A DNA stretch of 64,000 bases. Origin: Strix aluco. Taxonomy: Eukaryota > Chordata > Aves > Strigiformes > Strigidae. Of the stretch, positions 40,661-51,486 are shown piece after piece. The notes under the pieces are model-generated. The model made no database searches, had not been told where the DNA came from, and saw only the letters and a program-made list of their open reading frames with translations. The stretch covers positions 65,236,984 to 65,300,983 of the forward strand of contig NC_133933.1 of assembly GCF_031877795.1 (NCBI RefSeq), written 5' to 3'. Every line of letters starts with the position of its first letter. Positions within the stretch are counted from its first letter, which is position 1. The position numbers and the translations under genes are program-made.

Positions 40661-40723
40661 GGGCCCGATTCTGCAGTCACACGCAAGCAAAACTCTCACT
40701 GAAATCAAGGCACGATTGGACCC
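40661..40723. mobile_element. Ancient amniote palindromic repeat remnant
   Basis: Starts GGGCCCGATTCTGCAGTC, continues with GCAAAACTCTCACTGAAATC and ends GATTGGACCC. From memory this resembles an inverted-repeat element common in turtles and birds, whose arms begin GGGCCCGATTCTGCAGT and whose centre has AAAACTCCCATTGA. The two ends here are imperfect inverted repeats (GGGCCCGATT against GGGTCCAATC). Much of the second arm seems deleted. Confidence 0.5.
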
Positions 40724-41108
40724 AGAAAAGGCTTTTCTCCGAGATTTTCTTTTGACATTTTTAAGCCTCTTATGCAAAACTAAGTCATAAGCCCCTTTTA
40801 CTCCTTCAAAATGTGATCAAACAAAATTGGTAGAAATCTTCTACATCTTAAGCCAAAACATAATGAGGGTAAGGCATTCCAGTCGGCACAAAGAATACCA
40901 TTCTTCCACCTTTAAAAGGAGATTCACAGCTAGCAGATGACAGTAGTAGGACTGCTGCAAAGTAAGCTGGTATTGATGGATATGTTGTCACCACAGCCTA
41001 ACCAGGAGTCTCTGCTCCTGGGGTCTGAGACGCAGGTTGCAGCAGTGGCACTGCTTGGGAAAATGTTTGAATGCTTTCTGGTACCCAGAGATTATCCAAC
41101 ATTACTGC

Positions 41109-41178
41109 TTTATTCTCAAGCCATAAGAACATGTAAGAAAGTTGGAATAGTTTTTCCTGGAAGGTAAATAACTTTATT
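41109..41178 (-). terminator. GJE1: Candidate GJE1 polyadenylation signals
   Basis: Two AATAAA hexamers on the minus strand at 41178-41173 and 41114-41109, about 360 and 420 bases after the GJE1 stop codon. These are the first such hexamers downstream that I noticed; use of either is inferred. Confidence 0.5.
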
Positions 41179-41536
41179 AGCTCCAATTGCATGTGTTCAG
41201 AAAAGCTGTGATTAAAAATATGTTTATAAATAATCTCCTCACACACAGGCACTCCTCTGGAGGCAAAACTATTGTATGTGTCAGGTCATGAAAACACGTT
41301 ACTCTTGTAAATCTTACTGCCTTTGATCTTGACATGCAAACGAAAATTATTCACGTAATGCGGTAGCTTTTAGATGAGGAATAAGTGTCAGATGACTACT
41401 CTGCAGCAGTGATCATGAGTGTGGTTCTCTTCTGCAACACTGCATAGACGACAGGAGATGTTTTTTGTTATAGCTTGAAATCGTTGTTATAAAACTGCAG
41501 GTGGACAGGGTGGCAAATGACTAGGAGTGATTGACA

Positions 41537-41932
41537 TCACTGAGTTTTTAAGAAACCTAGCCTTCTACATGTGATCTCAAAAATCTCGGCAACACACAAG
41601 AACACTGTAATCACAGTAAATGTGTACATTGCAATAAGAAAAATTGTCTTTTCAAAGTGCTCTGGCACCATGCACCGGGTAACGTTAAACTTTTTTTCAA
41701 GTGCTCCCATATCACACATGTAGATTGCATTCACTTTGAAACCAAAGAGCTGAATCTGAAGCCAGAAAGCCACAGCTTCAAGGATAATCCTTAAGAAAAC
41801 AGAGAAGATATAAAAACCAGTGTAGAATGACTTTTGGAGGTTATCTTCCTGTTTGATGCTTTTACATGCAGCATAAAGATGAAAAAAGGCCCCAGGTACC
41901 AGTACAATCACCAGCTGTAACGCCCAGAATAC
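41537..41932 (-). CDS. GJE1: GJE1 coding exon 3
   Basis: Encodes residues 75-205: TM2, the short cytoplasmic loop, TM3, extracellular loop 2 (C147, C161, then MVPEHFEKTIF), TM4 and a short C-tail ending GFLKTQ before TGA at 41539-41537. The acceptor is CATTTTAG. The short tail lacks the long cytoplasmic domain of many connexins. Confidence 0.97.
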   Translation of the reverse strand, partial: VFWALQLVIVLVPGAFFHLYAACKSIKQEDNLQKSFYTGFYIFSVFLRIILEAVAFWLQIQLFGFKVNAIYMCDMGALEKKFNVTRCMVPEHFEKTIFLIAMYTFTVITVFLCVAEIFEITCRRLGFLKTQ

Positions 41933-43124
41933 CTAAAATGTAGCAGAAATGTAGCTGTCAGATCATTTACAACTGCATCGGGACAGCTAAAACACGCACA
42001 TATTGGAACATTTTGCAAGTCTGTTTTTAATATATATCAAATGTATAAACACTGAGATAACAATACAGGTAAAAATCACTTTAATTTGAAAAGTTTAGTT
42101 GGTTTCTGAAACGTGAGGATTTTTGTTATGAAGGATAGAAAGCACAACTCCATATTTAGTCTCAGTGAAAGGTTATTAAAAAGAAAATATTCATGAAAAA
42201 GCTAAGTGATAATTAGCCCAATCAGTTTCTACTTCTTATATTGAACAATTATGTTTAATTTCTGCAGTTTATTTTCTTAACATTGGATTTCTACAATAAT
42301 AAAAGAGAATTACCTGAGGAGTTATAGGCCTGAACTGGTTGTAACAGAAAAGATTAACCTCTCTCTTGTCTGGGTCACAGCTGAAATGCAAGGCCTCATT
42401 TCCATAAACGGCAAAGCCCAAAACGCCAAGGAAAAACATACGCACTGAGCCAAAGAAAAGAGTGTGGAATTGGCCAATTACCGTTGGTGGCCTGAGCTGC
42501 AAATCACGGGGTTATTCAACATGAAAACAGAAATGAACAGCATTATTGTTGGAGGCCTACTAGCTCTTTTTCATTATCCAAAATATTTATTTTATTCAAC
42601 TTGATTTAAAAGGAGAGAGCTTGCCTATGGAGGCTGCAGTAGCTATTTAACAAAATAACGGCTTAGAACACTTTATTGCTGCCACTAATTTTATATAAAC
42701 ATTCATTTGTCTAGCACTTATCAGTTAATTTGTTTCACAGCCCTTCTCTGTATTCCGCTGTTGCGGAATGCACCAGACGGAGCCGAACGCTTCGGGCGCC
42801 AGGCCCTTCGTTTTGCTGCTGCATTGATTTACGGGACGTCAGGTGATGGCAAAACAAGGACCGCCGCGCCAGCAGCAAACCTAACCATACTTATTCTTGC
42901 AAATTAAATTCCAGCTTCCTCACGGGGCCATTTCTAGCACCCCGGGAGGCCTCTGTCGGCGGGCGTCGCGTCCGGCCCCGCCGCGCAGCGCTCGGGGACC
43001 GGGGGACGCGGCGCGGCTCCCTCCCGGTTTGGGGCCGGGCCCCTCGCTCCCGGCTCCGGCGCCGGGTCCCCTCCCCCCTACTCACACATCCCTCCGAGAA
43101 GCTCCGCACGTAGCTGGGGGACAT
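41537..43124 (-). CDS. GJE1: GJE1, gap junction epsilon-1 / connexin 23, complete
   Basis: Connexin 23 is an unusual member of the connexin family, associated with the lens. Three exons on the minus strand (43086-43124, 42314-42496, 41537-41932) join in phase 0 to 205 codons, the same length as mammalian GJE1. Topology from hydropathy: TM1 about 24-44, TM2 about 76-97, TM3 about 112-133, TM4 about 169-190, short N and C tails. Most connexins have three cysteines in each extracellular loop. Here there are two, C53/C64 in E1 and C147/C161 in E2, with V60 and about K155 at the places of the missing middle cysteines; this is the known hallmark of Cx23. Most connexin genes have the whole coding region in one exon, so the split coding region is also characteristic. 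No stop or frameshift is present. It is in tandem with VTA1. Confidence 0.97.
41933..42313 (-). other. GJE1: GJE1 intron 2
   Basis: GT-AG intron of 381 bp, AT-rich. Nothing else is recognised. Confidence 0.95.
42314..42496 (-). CDS. GJE1: GJE1 coding exon 2
   Basis: Encodes residues 14-74: TM1 (FGSVRMFFLGVLGFAVYG) and extracellular loop 1 with C53 and C64, ending RPITPQ. The acceptor is TTTGCAG and the donor GTAATT. Sixty-one codons, phase 0 at both ends. Confidence 0.97.
42497..43085 (-). other. GJE1: GJE1 intron 1
   Basis: GT-AG intron of 589 bp; its 5' portion is in the GJE1 CpG island and its 3' portion is AT-rich. Confidence 0.93.
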
Positions 43125-43560
43125 GTCCGCAGCGGCGGCCGGAGACAGCCCCGGCCCCGGCTCGCTCCGCCCTTTGCCCCCGGGCGGGGAGCGGGCACAG
43201 CAGCGGCGGGGCCCGCCGGCCCCTAATCCCCGGCCAGCACCGTCAGCAGCGCCGGCCGCCACCGCCACGCCGCTGCCGGCTGCTCCCCCGCCCCTGCCCC
43301 GCCGCCTTACGTCGGCCTTTCGGCCCACCCCGCGGGGTACCCGCAGCACCGACCGTCACCCCGGCCCGTCCCCGGCAGCGGGGCCCCCCCGCGCCGCCTC
43401 TCTCCCGCCCCGGTCCCGGTCCGGGTCCCGGCCAGAGGCTACACGGCAGCCGCAGCCCCGGCGCGGAGCTCTCGGGGGCTGCCGCCGGCGGGAGGAGTCG
43501 GGACCCCCCGAGGCGGGGCGCAGCGGTAGCGTCCCGGGCTGCCGGCAGGTTCAGTCGACA
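42930..43560 (-). promoter_or_regulatory. GJE1: GJE1 CpG island
   Basis: About 630 bp of very GC- and CpG-rich sequence across exon 1 and upstream. Open frames on both strands here (109 to 152 codons, Pro/Ala/Arg-rich) are the usual by-product of CpG islands. No TATA box was seen; a CCAAT sequence (plus strand) lies near 43596. Confidence 0.8.
43086..43124 (-). CDS. GJE1: GJE1 coding exon 1
   Basis: Encodes MSPSYVRSFSEGC, the short N-terminal tail. The ATG at 43124 has G at -3. The donor is GTGAGT. It lies in a CpG island and matches the 13-residue first exon of the mammalian gene. Confidence 0.93.
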
Positions 43561-45849
43561 CCATCTAGAGTGTAATAACCTGGTTTTAAGCAAGTCCAAT
43601 AAAAAGTAAGGATGCAACCGACCTTGGAGGTACAAAATTCTGAATTCAAAGAAATAACAGCACTTGAACGAAAAAAAAAAAAAATATTAAGCACTCTAGT
43701 ATTGCTACAAATATCTTAATGGCAATAATTGCTATAAATAATTCATCAGCCTACTCCATATGCACAGTTGAAAGAGCTCCAGAAGAGCCAATGCATGGGC
43801 CAGACACTCGTGGGAGTGAAGAGCCGCACAGTGAAACTCAGGGATGTACTTTCTCAACATGTTGGTTTGAACCTAGTGGGAGTTTCATGAGAAGGTGGAG
43901 AAAGGAAGGATGGGGATGGGACACCAGAGGAGGGGAAGAGGTAGCTCATCCTTCATCGCTGGTGTGCAGTAGTTTATTTGGCGTTCTGAAGAGGATGCAC
44001 AGGAAAGTGAAATGCAGCCACCAAATCCAAAGCGGGTCATGTATTCTTTTATCTCTAAACTCCTGAGAAAGCCTCCTTTGTGACTGGTTGCAGTGTGATG
44101 TCAAGGTGATGTAACAAAAAGTGTTGCTCCCTCTGTGATGTGTGCTCATACGCATGGAAACATGGGGAGGAGGAGGGAAGAGATGGGAATCGGGGTTCGT
44201 TTTATGTGTGGGTTTGTCTGCTGTGGCTCTAAAAGACACCACAATGAATGTATTAATGGCATGATTAGAATGACTGTTGTAAGACATTGGAACACCCTTC
44301 GTAAAGGGAACCTGCCCTGCCTCTGCTGAAGTAGCTGCATTACGAAGAAGGTGAAAAGCACATCAGTATAAGTGTGTGTTACCTACCACAGCTTCTTTTT
44401 CGGGCGTTAATTAAATTTTTATTTATCTTCTGAAGGACTGTAAAAGGTGTTGTACTAGTAGCACTGAAACTGGGTTTCTAAACTTTCTTGCAATGCAATC
44501 TGCTGCTCCACTGTGTAGAGAGAATGCTGAGGTTTGTATATACTGAACGAACGAAAAGTAATAATATCTCACAGTGGTACATGATCTGCAATAAAATACT
44601 GTGGTTCCCAGGATGTGTGACTAACCTTCACAAAAATGCAATAATTATTACAGTGAATTCTTCTGCTCATAATACATATGGAGCTTAATTATATTCAAAA
44701 AGCAATTTTAAATTTTCCCACAATACTATAAAATTACTAAATTAGCTCAGCATGCTGGACAGATGTTTAATATCAGTAATATTTTAATCATTTAATTCTT
44801 TTAAAATGTGAATTGCTATTGAAAATCTACTGTTGAGTGTACTTCAAATAATACTCATATTGGTATTTCTTACGATGTCTTTAAGCAGAAATACTTAAAA
44901 AAGCAATAATGGGAAACCCAAAAAGCTCCTAGTTTCTAACCTGAGGTAGATCTTTAATGCTTTTTATTATGCTTGTTATAGTAGCAATTATTTTCACATT
45001 AATCAATGAACATGAACCCACAACAATCATTAAGTTTGATCAGCAAGCATCTGATTTCTCTATAGATAGAAAAAAATATTTTAAACCATATTTGGGGTAA
45101 AAAGCTGCCCTATACAAATGCTATTTTGTATCTTTTTATTGTTAGGTGGGGATAACATAACTATTTACGTGATGGGATCATCTAATCTAGGGCAATCAAA
45201 TCATTCTCTGTATGACCTCAGTAACATTATGGAAACGAATTTCTATTCTGTGATAGAGATGCTAAAAGAAGAGTTAGCTGGCAATGCTCTGCTTTACTTC
45301 TGGGAACACATAAGGAATACGGCTGCATTGAAATAAAAAATGGATTCTGGAGAGGTTGTCAGATAAACCCAATACAAGCCCCCATGGGTGTCTGCACTCA
45401 GACCCCACTGAATGTGATGAATGGGCCCACAATAAAACTGTCGGTTTCTTCGAAGTGGCTCCAATACGTGTTATGTGAGCCAAAGCACAGGAAGCCCATT
45501 ATCTTCGCACTAGGAGGAACTAATAGCAATGTTTTTCTTTGTCATGTATGTTCAATAATGTGCTTTGTAACACCATATTAAGAGGATAACTTGAGATGGG
45601 AGTAGAGTAAGCTGGTATTGTGCAGTCTTTTTGAATATGGTCTGCTAAGGCAACTCAAGCCATTCCTTGGGACTTTCTTGACAGAAAATCATTATTTGTT
45701 TTGAATCTGCAGGAGTGGCTGTCTGTTGGTTGTCTATCGTGCCCAAATGGGATAGAAGATGTTGATATCACACTTGTTTGTAAGTGAGTCCTAAGCCTGG
45801 CTGTCGGCTCAGGATTGCAATTCAGCAGTGTGCTTTTTAACCTTTTAAT

Positions 45850-45990
45850 GAGTTGAAGTCCTACTGAATAATCACAGTTAAACAAATGGAAACTAAAGGC
45901 ATGCATAATGCTGCACTTGTGCTTAGAGGGATGAACTGCATGCTTAACATTAAGCACCCAGTTCTTTGCTTTATTGGTCTGGTTAAATGT
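45850..45990. mobile_element. Ancient amniote repeat remnant
   Basis: Contains TTGAAGTCCTACTGAATAAT, then GTGCTTAGAGGGATGAACTG, CATGCTTAACATTAAGCAC and GTTCTTTGC. From memory this matches a widespread reptile and bird repeat with the phrases 'AAGCACATGCTTAA' and 'AAGTGCTTTGCTG'. Family name and exact ends are not known to me. Confidence 0.45.
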
Positions 45991-46279
45991 AATGGCACCT
46001 ATTACCCCCATGTCATGAAAAAATGGCACAAAATAAAATGGCACAGAAAATGAACTGGTATCAGTAAGATAAGTTTTTGTCCACCAAAAGAGAGCTTGCA
46101 TGCCTAAATAATGGAGACCAGCCTCTTCTGCCAGCTTTCCATCATTGCCTAGTTCTGGAAGCACCTGAATTTTTGTTTGGGTTTGCAGAGTTCCCACATT
46201 GAAGCTTAGGCCCAGTGGAGGCCTCTACTAGCTGCAGACAGGTGCCCCCACTGACCTGAGATGGAGGTTGCCTCATCTT

Positions 46280-47133
46280 CACAGAATCACAGAATCACAG
46301 AATCATTCAGGTTGGAAAAGACCCTTGGGATCATCGAGTCCAACCATCAGCCCTACTCTACAAAGTTCTCCCCTACACCATATGCCCCAACATCTCATCT
46401 GAAGGACCCTTAAACACATCCAGGGATGGTGACTCCACCACCTCCCTGGGCAGCCTATTCCACTGTCTGACCGCTCTTTCTGTGAAAAATTTTTTCCTAA
46501 TGTCCAGTCTGAACCTCCCCTGTTGCAGCTTAAAGCCATTCCCTCTTGTTCTATCACTAATTACCTGTGAGAAGAGACCAGCACCAACTTCTCTACAATG
46601 TCCTTTCAGGTAGTTGTAGAGAGTGATGAGGTCTCCCCCTTAGCCTTCTCTTCCTCAAACTAAACAGTCCCAGCTCCCTCAATCTCTCCTCATAGGATTT
46701 GTTCTCCAGGCCCTTCACCAGCTTCGTTGCCCTCCTCTGCACTTGCTCCAGCACCTCAATATTTCTCTTGTATTGTGGTGCCCCAAACTGGACACAATAC
46801 TCCAGGTGTGGCCTCACCAGTGCAGAGTACAGGGGGACTATCACCTCCCTACTTCTGCTGGTCACACTATTTCTAATACAAGCCAGGATGCCGTTGGCTT
46901 TCTTGGTCACCTGGGCACACTGCCGGCTCATGTTCATCTGCTTGTCAGTTATAACCCCCAGATCCTTTTCTTCCACACAGCTCTCCAGCCACACCTCCCC
47001 AAGCCTGTAGCGATGCATGGGGTTGTTGTGGCCCAAGTGCAGGACCTGGCACTTGGCCTTGTTGAAGTTCATCCCGTTAACGTTGGCCCACCAATCCAAT
47101 CTATCCAAGTCTCTCTGTAGTGCCTCAACTAGG
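46280..47133 (-). mobile_element. CR1 LINE fragment (RT C-terminal part plus 3' UTR)
   Basis: The 3' tail (CACAGAATC repeated three times) is at 46280 and the coding strand is minus. A minus-strand frame at 46593-47108 encodes the C-terminal part of the CR1 reverse transcriptase protein, with landmarks [39 protein letters not shown] and [16 protein letters not shown]. Just after RLRG an indel near 46640 shifts the frame. It is 5' truncated at about 47133, so about 0.85 kb of a 4-5 kb element remains. Confidence 0.95.
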
Positions 47134-50100
47134 GTAGGAGACTTAGGAGGAGGGTGACTTTCTCAGATCCTTCTGACTGCCTGCTGGTTTATATTTAGCA
47201 TGAAGAGTAGCAGGCAGGATGCAAAGTCTGGGAGTTTAGAAGGATGGACTAAAGAAAGTCTGGGTTTATTGCACAGGGGTGTGGCGCTAAGTCTGGGGAG
47301 ATATGTGTCACATGTAAAGCTTCTTCCTCACTTTTTATGTTTTTTTAAATCAATGCAAAGTCTGTTTAATCTAAAAAGCATATTTTGAAATATTAAGAAA
47401 TAGGCATGATGAATCACTCTAGCATTCTTTCCTACAGTCACCATGTCCAGTCTTCAGACTTAACAAAGAGGATTTTCCATATTGGTGTTTGTTTCAGCTT
47501 TGCCAGACCTGGGAGGCCACAGACTACTGCTTGCAGCTTCGCACTCCAAGGACATAGCACTGCCAGTGGACACAGCTTGGCTCTGACTGCAGAGTGTAGC
47601 TACTTTTTTTGTTCTCTGGAGTGTTCAAGGGGAAAGGGCTGCATGGCAGACATCTGACATATTTTCTGTTAGTTAGCTGCTTCTTAGAGCTTACCCCTGG
47701 GCAACCATAGTTGAACTCAGCATTTCTCTTTTGAACATCTTTAGTTTGCTAGCTTATGCCATTTGTGACTTCTTCTACACAAATCCACAACAATTCTTTT
47801 TAGAGTAATTCTCATATCCATTTCTCCCAGAGAATTGCACTGGCATCACCTATGAGGTAATTAACTTTCAGCACTATTTTACTAGTAAAAGAGTCATAGA
47901 CATTTGATGTTGAGATGTCTAATCTTAGAGTTTGAGTTCTGGCCTTAGAGATGTGGCCTTAGAAGCTGAACCTTTGTCCTCCTTGGAGGCTCCACAACAT
48001 GGAATATTTCATACCCTGGTAGAGAGCCCTTGTCTCCATCCCCTCCTTTCTCCAACTCTGCCTACTCTTCCCAGCTGCTTCTTGGGCCCACTTCCAGCTA
48101 ATGCTCCATGTTTAAAATCAAATAGTATTTGTTCCTTTTTTGTTCTCTTATTTCTTTTTAATGCATGACTGATGATTGGTCCTTCAAACATGATCACTTT
48201 CAGGGTTGCATTTAAACACAGTTCTCATTTAGTTTGCAAGCATGCATGCTTAATTAAAGACTACTTACTGCAGGTAGTTTTGGTGACAGATATGCTTGGC
48301 TCTTCATGGGACTACACGAAGTTTGTTGGGATATGCAAATCTGGAAGGAGCCCTGGAATTATCAAGTGCCTTGAGCTGCATGAACATGTGAAAGGAGCCT
48401 TTTTCCCTGCTAGAAGCAATTCTCGATAGAGGGCGTTTGTGAGATGCGTGGAGTTCCTCATTCCTACACGGGCTGATTTTGCATCCCTATGTTTGGGAAT
48501 TACTGATGAAGTAAATTTGCCTCTCGCATTTCCAGATTGTTGCAGTTCCTGCTCTGTGGTGTTGCACTTCCAGATAGGCTTCATCTGTGCAGGCTGATGT
48601 CAGCCTGTGAGCAGTTTCTTTCCCACTAAAAGATTTACCTGTGGTGCTCTCTGCTCTTGTGCCAAGTACTGTGTCACAGCTGCACGATGAGATTGCCTCT
48701 AGACTATAATCTGAAATAACATCCAAAGAGTCGGGTGGATTCTTTTGTTTGAAAAGAGAATGATGAACTGTTTGTTTGTGGGGATCTGAATTCCGGCTGG
48801 TTTATGTCAGGGTCTGTGGATCCTTTCCCTCTCCGTTCTCCCTCTGCAGGAAATTATATTCATGCTGTTTGAGTATATTCCCTTGTCTTGACACAGACAT
48901 CCGTTGAATGACATTAGATGCATAATCTAACTTTCTGCTTCCTTTGAGCTGAGACACTCACAGTCTCCAAAGCTTATTTCCTTGCTGTTCAGAGTTCTGA
49001 AAATACAGAGTAGATTAAATCAAATACTGGTAAGAATCAGGAACATAAATTCCCACTGAATATATTCCTAATTCCTCAACCTTAGGAATTCCATCCTGTG
49101 GACTAAAGGACAGGTAAAACATACTAGAATAGAAGAAATTATCCTGGAGGGCAGCAGTAGGAGTGATGGTATTGTGCAACAAAAAGCAAGGGGTCTCAAC
49201 TCTCTCCGTGCAAACTGCAAGAAGTTTATGCCGATAGAAGCTTTTGAAGTGTTCTGCTGATATTCATGCAAAAAGAGTCAGCTTCCTGTTGACCCAGATA
49301 AATCACTAGTAAAGCCATGTTGACTTTAAACTATTCTCCCAATGGGAATTGTATTGATTTTTCACATATAAACCCATTTTCAAATAAATTAGTGAAAGGG
49401 TCATACTCTGGGGTCATAGTGTTAAAGACACATACTGGATCCAATCAATGGGAACCAAAAAGGTGGATTTGGACTGCTTGCAGAAACCTGAATGTTGATC
49501 TTAGAAAAGTTCATTTATGCTCAGCAAAGTAGAGGGTCCCAGCAATTGTGATAAATATCCAGGCCGACAGTAAGGCTGCCTTGGAGCAAATGTAGTTGAA
49601 TTTAACATCATGTGGAGGAAACTTGATCAGTGACAAGAATCACTTCCAGATGAACTCTGTGACAATTCCAATCAGCTGCCTAGTGGTAAAGGTGAAGTCT
49701 CTAGCCTGATTGTTTTGGAGGACTAGCACTGGCTGGGTTTCCTAATAAACTAATCAGCATTTTATGAATCAGTAATTGTAACACATTTATAAATTCAGGA
49801 AGTGAGAAGAGTCACGAAGATCAGTTGATAGATATAGAGATGTTTAACTTTTAAGATCAATATTACTTTTTGTTTGATAAACTTATTAAAAAGTTATTTA
49901 AGTAAATTGCCGATGTCTTCTAAATTTATTTCCTACACTGGACAGCATGCCATGGACAGGCTATATATTACTGCACACATGCCATGCTTTGCTTCTGCTA
50001 TTTCAGTGGTCAAACTCTTTCTCCCACTGCAGCAAGTCCTCCATGCATTCATTTGCTTTCTCCATACCCCTGTCATAAACCCATAGGGCTTCAAGAGAAC

Positions 50101-50940
50101 TGTTTTAATAATAGGAACAAGCAAGTTCACCGCAAGCTCATTTATCCTCCGTTTTGAGAAGAAGAGAATCAGTCTGCAGAGCATGTTAGTGGCAAATGCT
50201 GTTATTCCTCTGCCTCAGCTCTCAAAAACTTCAGTCCAGTAGGTCTGCCTCTCTTCCAGCATATTTGCACTGCTACCTACATTTATGGCTTCTGCTGGAA
50301 ACACATGGGGCTGTTTGGAAAGCCTATACATGTGCAGACACTAGGAAGTAAAAGCAAGAAACACTAGGGACAAATGCTACACTTTGAAGAGGCAAACAAC
50401 GTTTATTCTCCACTGTGTTATATCATTTGCATAGTAAGACACGGATCGAACACATCACCTGTCCCCATTTCCATAGTCGAGACTACTGTGCAATGCAACT
50501 CCACGAATCAAACCCTAAAACTTTAAAGGCACCTGATGTCTTTGAGTAGGTTCTATTCAGAACCCACAGCTGGATGACAGGAATAAAATCATCTCCAAGT
50601 CCCTCGCTTCCCTTCACCCTGCATTTCAAACCGCCCTGGTTTCACCTGGGTGAGACACTGGGAGACGGGTTTCTCGGAGGCGATCCCGCCCTCCCCCCGA
50701 CGTGCGGACAGCTCTCCGGTTTGCGGGCAGCGCCCCTCGGGGGGCTGCTTGCGGAGGGCAGCGGCGGGGGGAGAGCCCCCCCTCGCCCCCGCCTCCCTCC
50801 CAACCGTCCGCACGGCTCCCACCGCGGCTGGCACCCCGCGGGACGGCGGCGGCTCCGGGATCCGCGTCTCTCACCGCGCAAAATCCGCCTCGGCGTCTCG
50901 GGGCTGGGGCGAGGGCACCAGCGCTCGTAGGAGGAGAGGC

Positions 50941-50971
50941 GGGGCGGGTCCTCCCAGCACCAGGTATAAAT
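50941..50971 (+). promoter_or_regulatory. NMBR: NMBR GC box and TATA box
   Basis: GGGGCGGG at 50941-50948 is followed by TATAAAT at 50965-50971. This would place transcription start near 50995-51000 and give a 5' UTR of about 490 bases. No ATG occurs between that point and the assigned start at 51487. Confidence 0.7.
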
Positions 50972-51071
50972 CGGAGCCGCGGATTAAGGAGCGGGTTTGG
51001 TCTGCGCCTCGCCCCGGGCACCGGGCGAGCAGCACCGGCGCCGCTGGACAGCGCCGGCAGCCCCGGCCCCC

Positions 51072-51105
51072 GGGGGGGGGGGCGGGCGCGGGGGGGCGGC
51101 CGGAC
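51072..51105 (+). other. G-quadruplex-type tract in the NMBR 5' UTR
   Basis: A run of 11 G, then CGGGCGCGGGGGGGCGG: at least four runs of three or more G with short loops, on the sense strand downstream of the predicted start site. It would be in the mRNA leader if that start is right. Confidence 0.65.
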
Positions 51106-51486
51106 CGCGCCTTCCCCCGAGGGCGCTCCCAGGGGCGAGGGTGGGCTGCTTGTCCTGGTGGCGGTGGCTGCCCCCGAGGCTCAGCGTCTCGCCCTCCTGC
51201 CCATCCGGGAGAGGGCTTAGCCAAAGAACTGGAAGGGAAAAGGGAGCGGCACGGGATTTTTTATTCCAGAGCCCCCCGCCGCCACACACCCCCCCGCCCT
51301 CACTGCGCCGGCGGACAGTGCTTCCTCTGCGTTTCGGAGGGGAGAAAACTCGGCAGAGAAAAAGAGAGAAGAAGAAAGGCAGGAGGGAAGGGGGAGAAAG
51401 TTGGTTGACTTGCAGAGAGGTGAAGCCTTCCAGTGGCTCCCACTCCACTTTGCACTGGAGACCTTCAGTCTGCCCGAAACTGGAGG

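Larger units (their letters stand above)
37291..41108. other. Spacer between the VTA1 promoter and the GJE1 3' end
   Basis: No gene is recognised. The first 350 bp remain GC-rich with plus-strand frames at 37262-37534 and 37350-37637 that resemble no known protein. A GC-rich patch lies near 39000-39105, a TA-rich tandem tract at 40225-40352 and an ancient repeat remnant at 40661-40723. Confidence 0.75.
43561..50639. other. Spacer between divergent GJE1 and NMBR
   Basis: About 7 kb with no recognised gene. It holds an ancient repeat remnant (45850-45990) and a CR1 copy (46280-47133). The longest frame, 180 codons on the minus strand at 45655-46197, overlaps the ancient repeat and resembles no protein. 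Confidence 0.8.
50640..51340 (+). promoter_or_regulatory. NMBR: NMBR CpG-island promoter
   Basis: A GC- and CpG-rich block leading into NMBR exon 1. It includes a GC box and TATA box (50941-50971) and a long G-rich tract (51072-51105). Many overlapping frames on both strands (up to 252 codons) are typical of CpG islands and are not taken as genes. Confidence 0.85.

Noticed and set aside
42891-43635. Frames of 109 to 152 codons around GJE1 exon 1
   Set aside because: CpG-island artefacts. Only the 13 codons from 43124 fit the connexin.
45655-46197. 180-codon frame on the minus strand
   Set aside because: No recognisable domain, part of it overlaps an ancient repeat remnant, and one frame of this length is expected by chance in 64 kb read in six frames.
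46699-47120. Plus-strand frames of 103 and 125 codons
   Set aside because: They are antisense to the CR1 reverse-transcriptase remnant.
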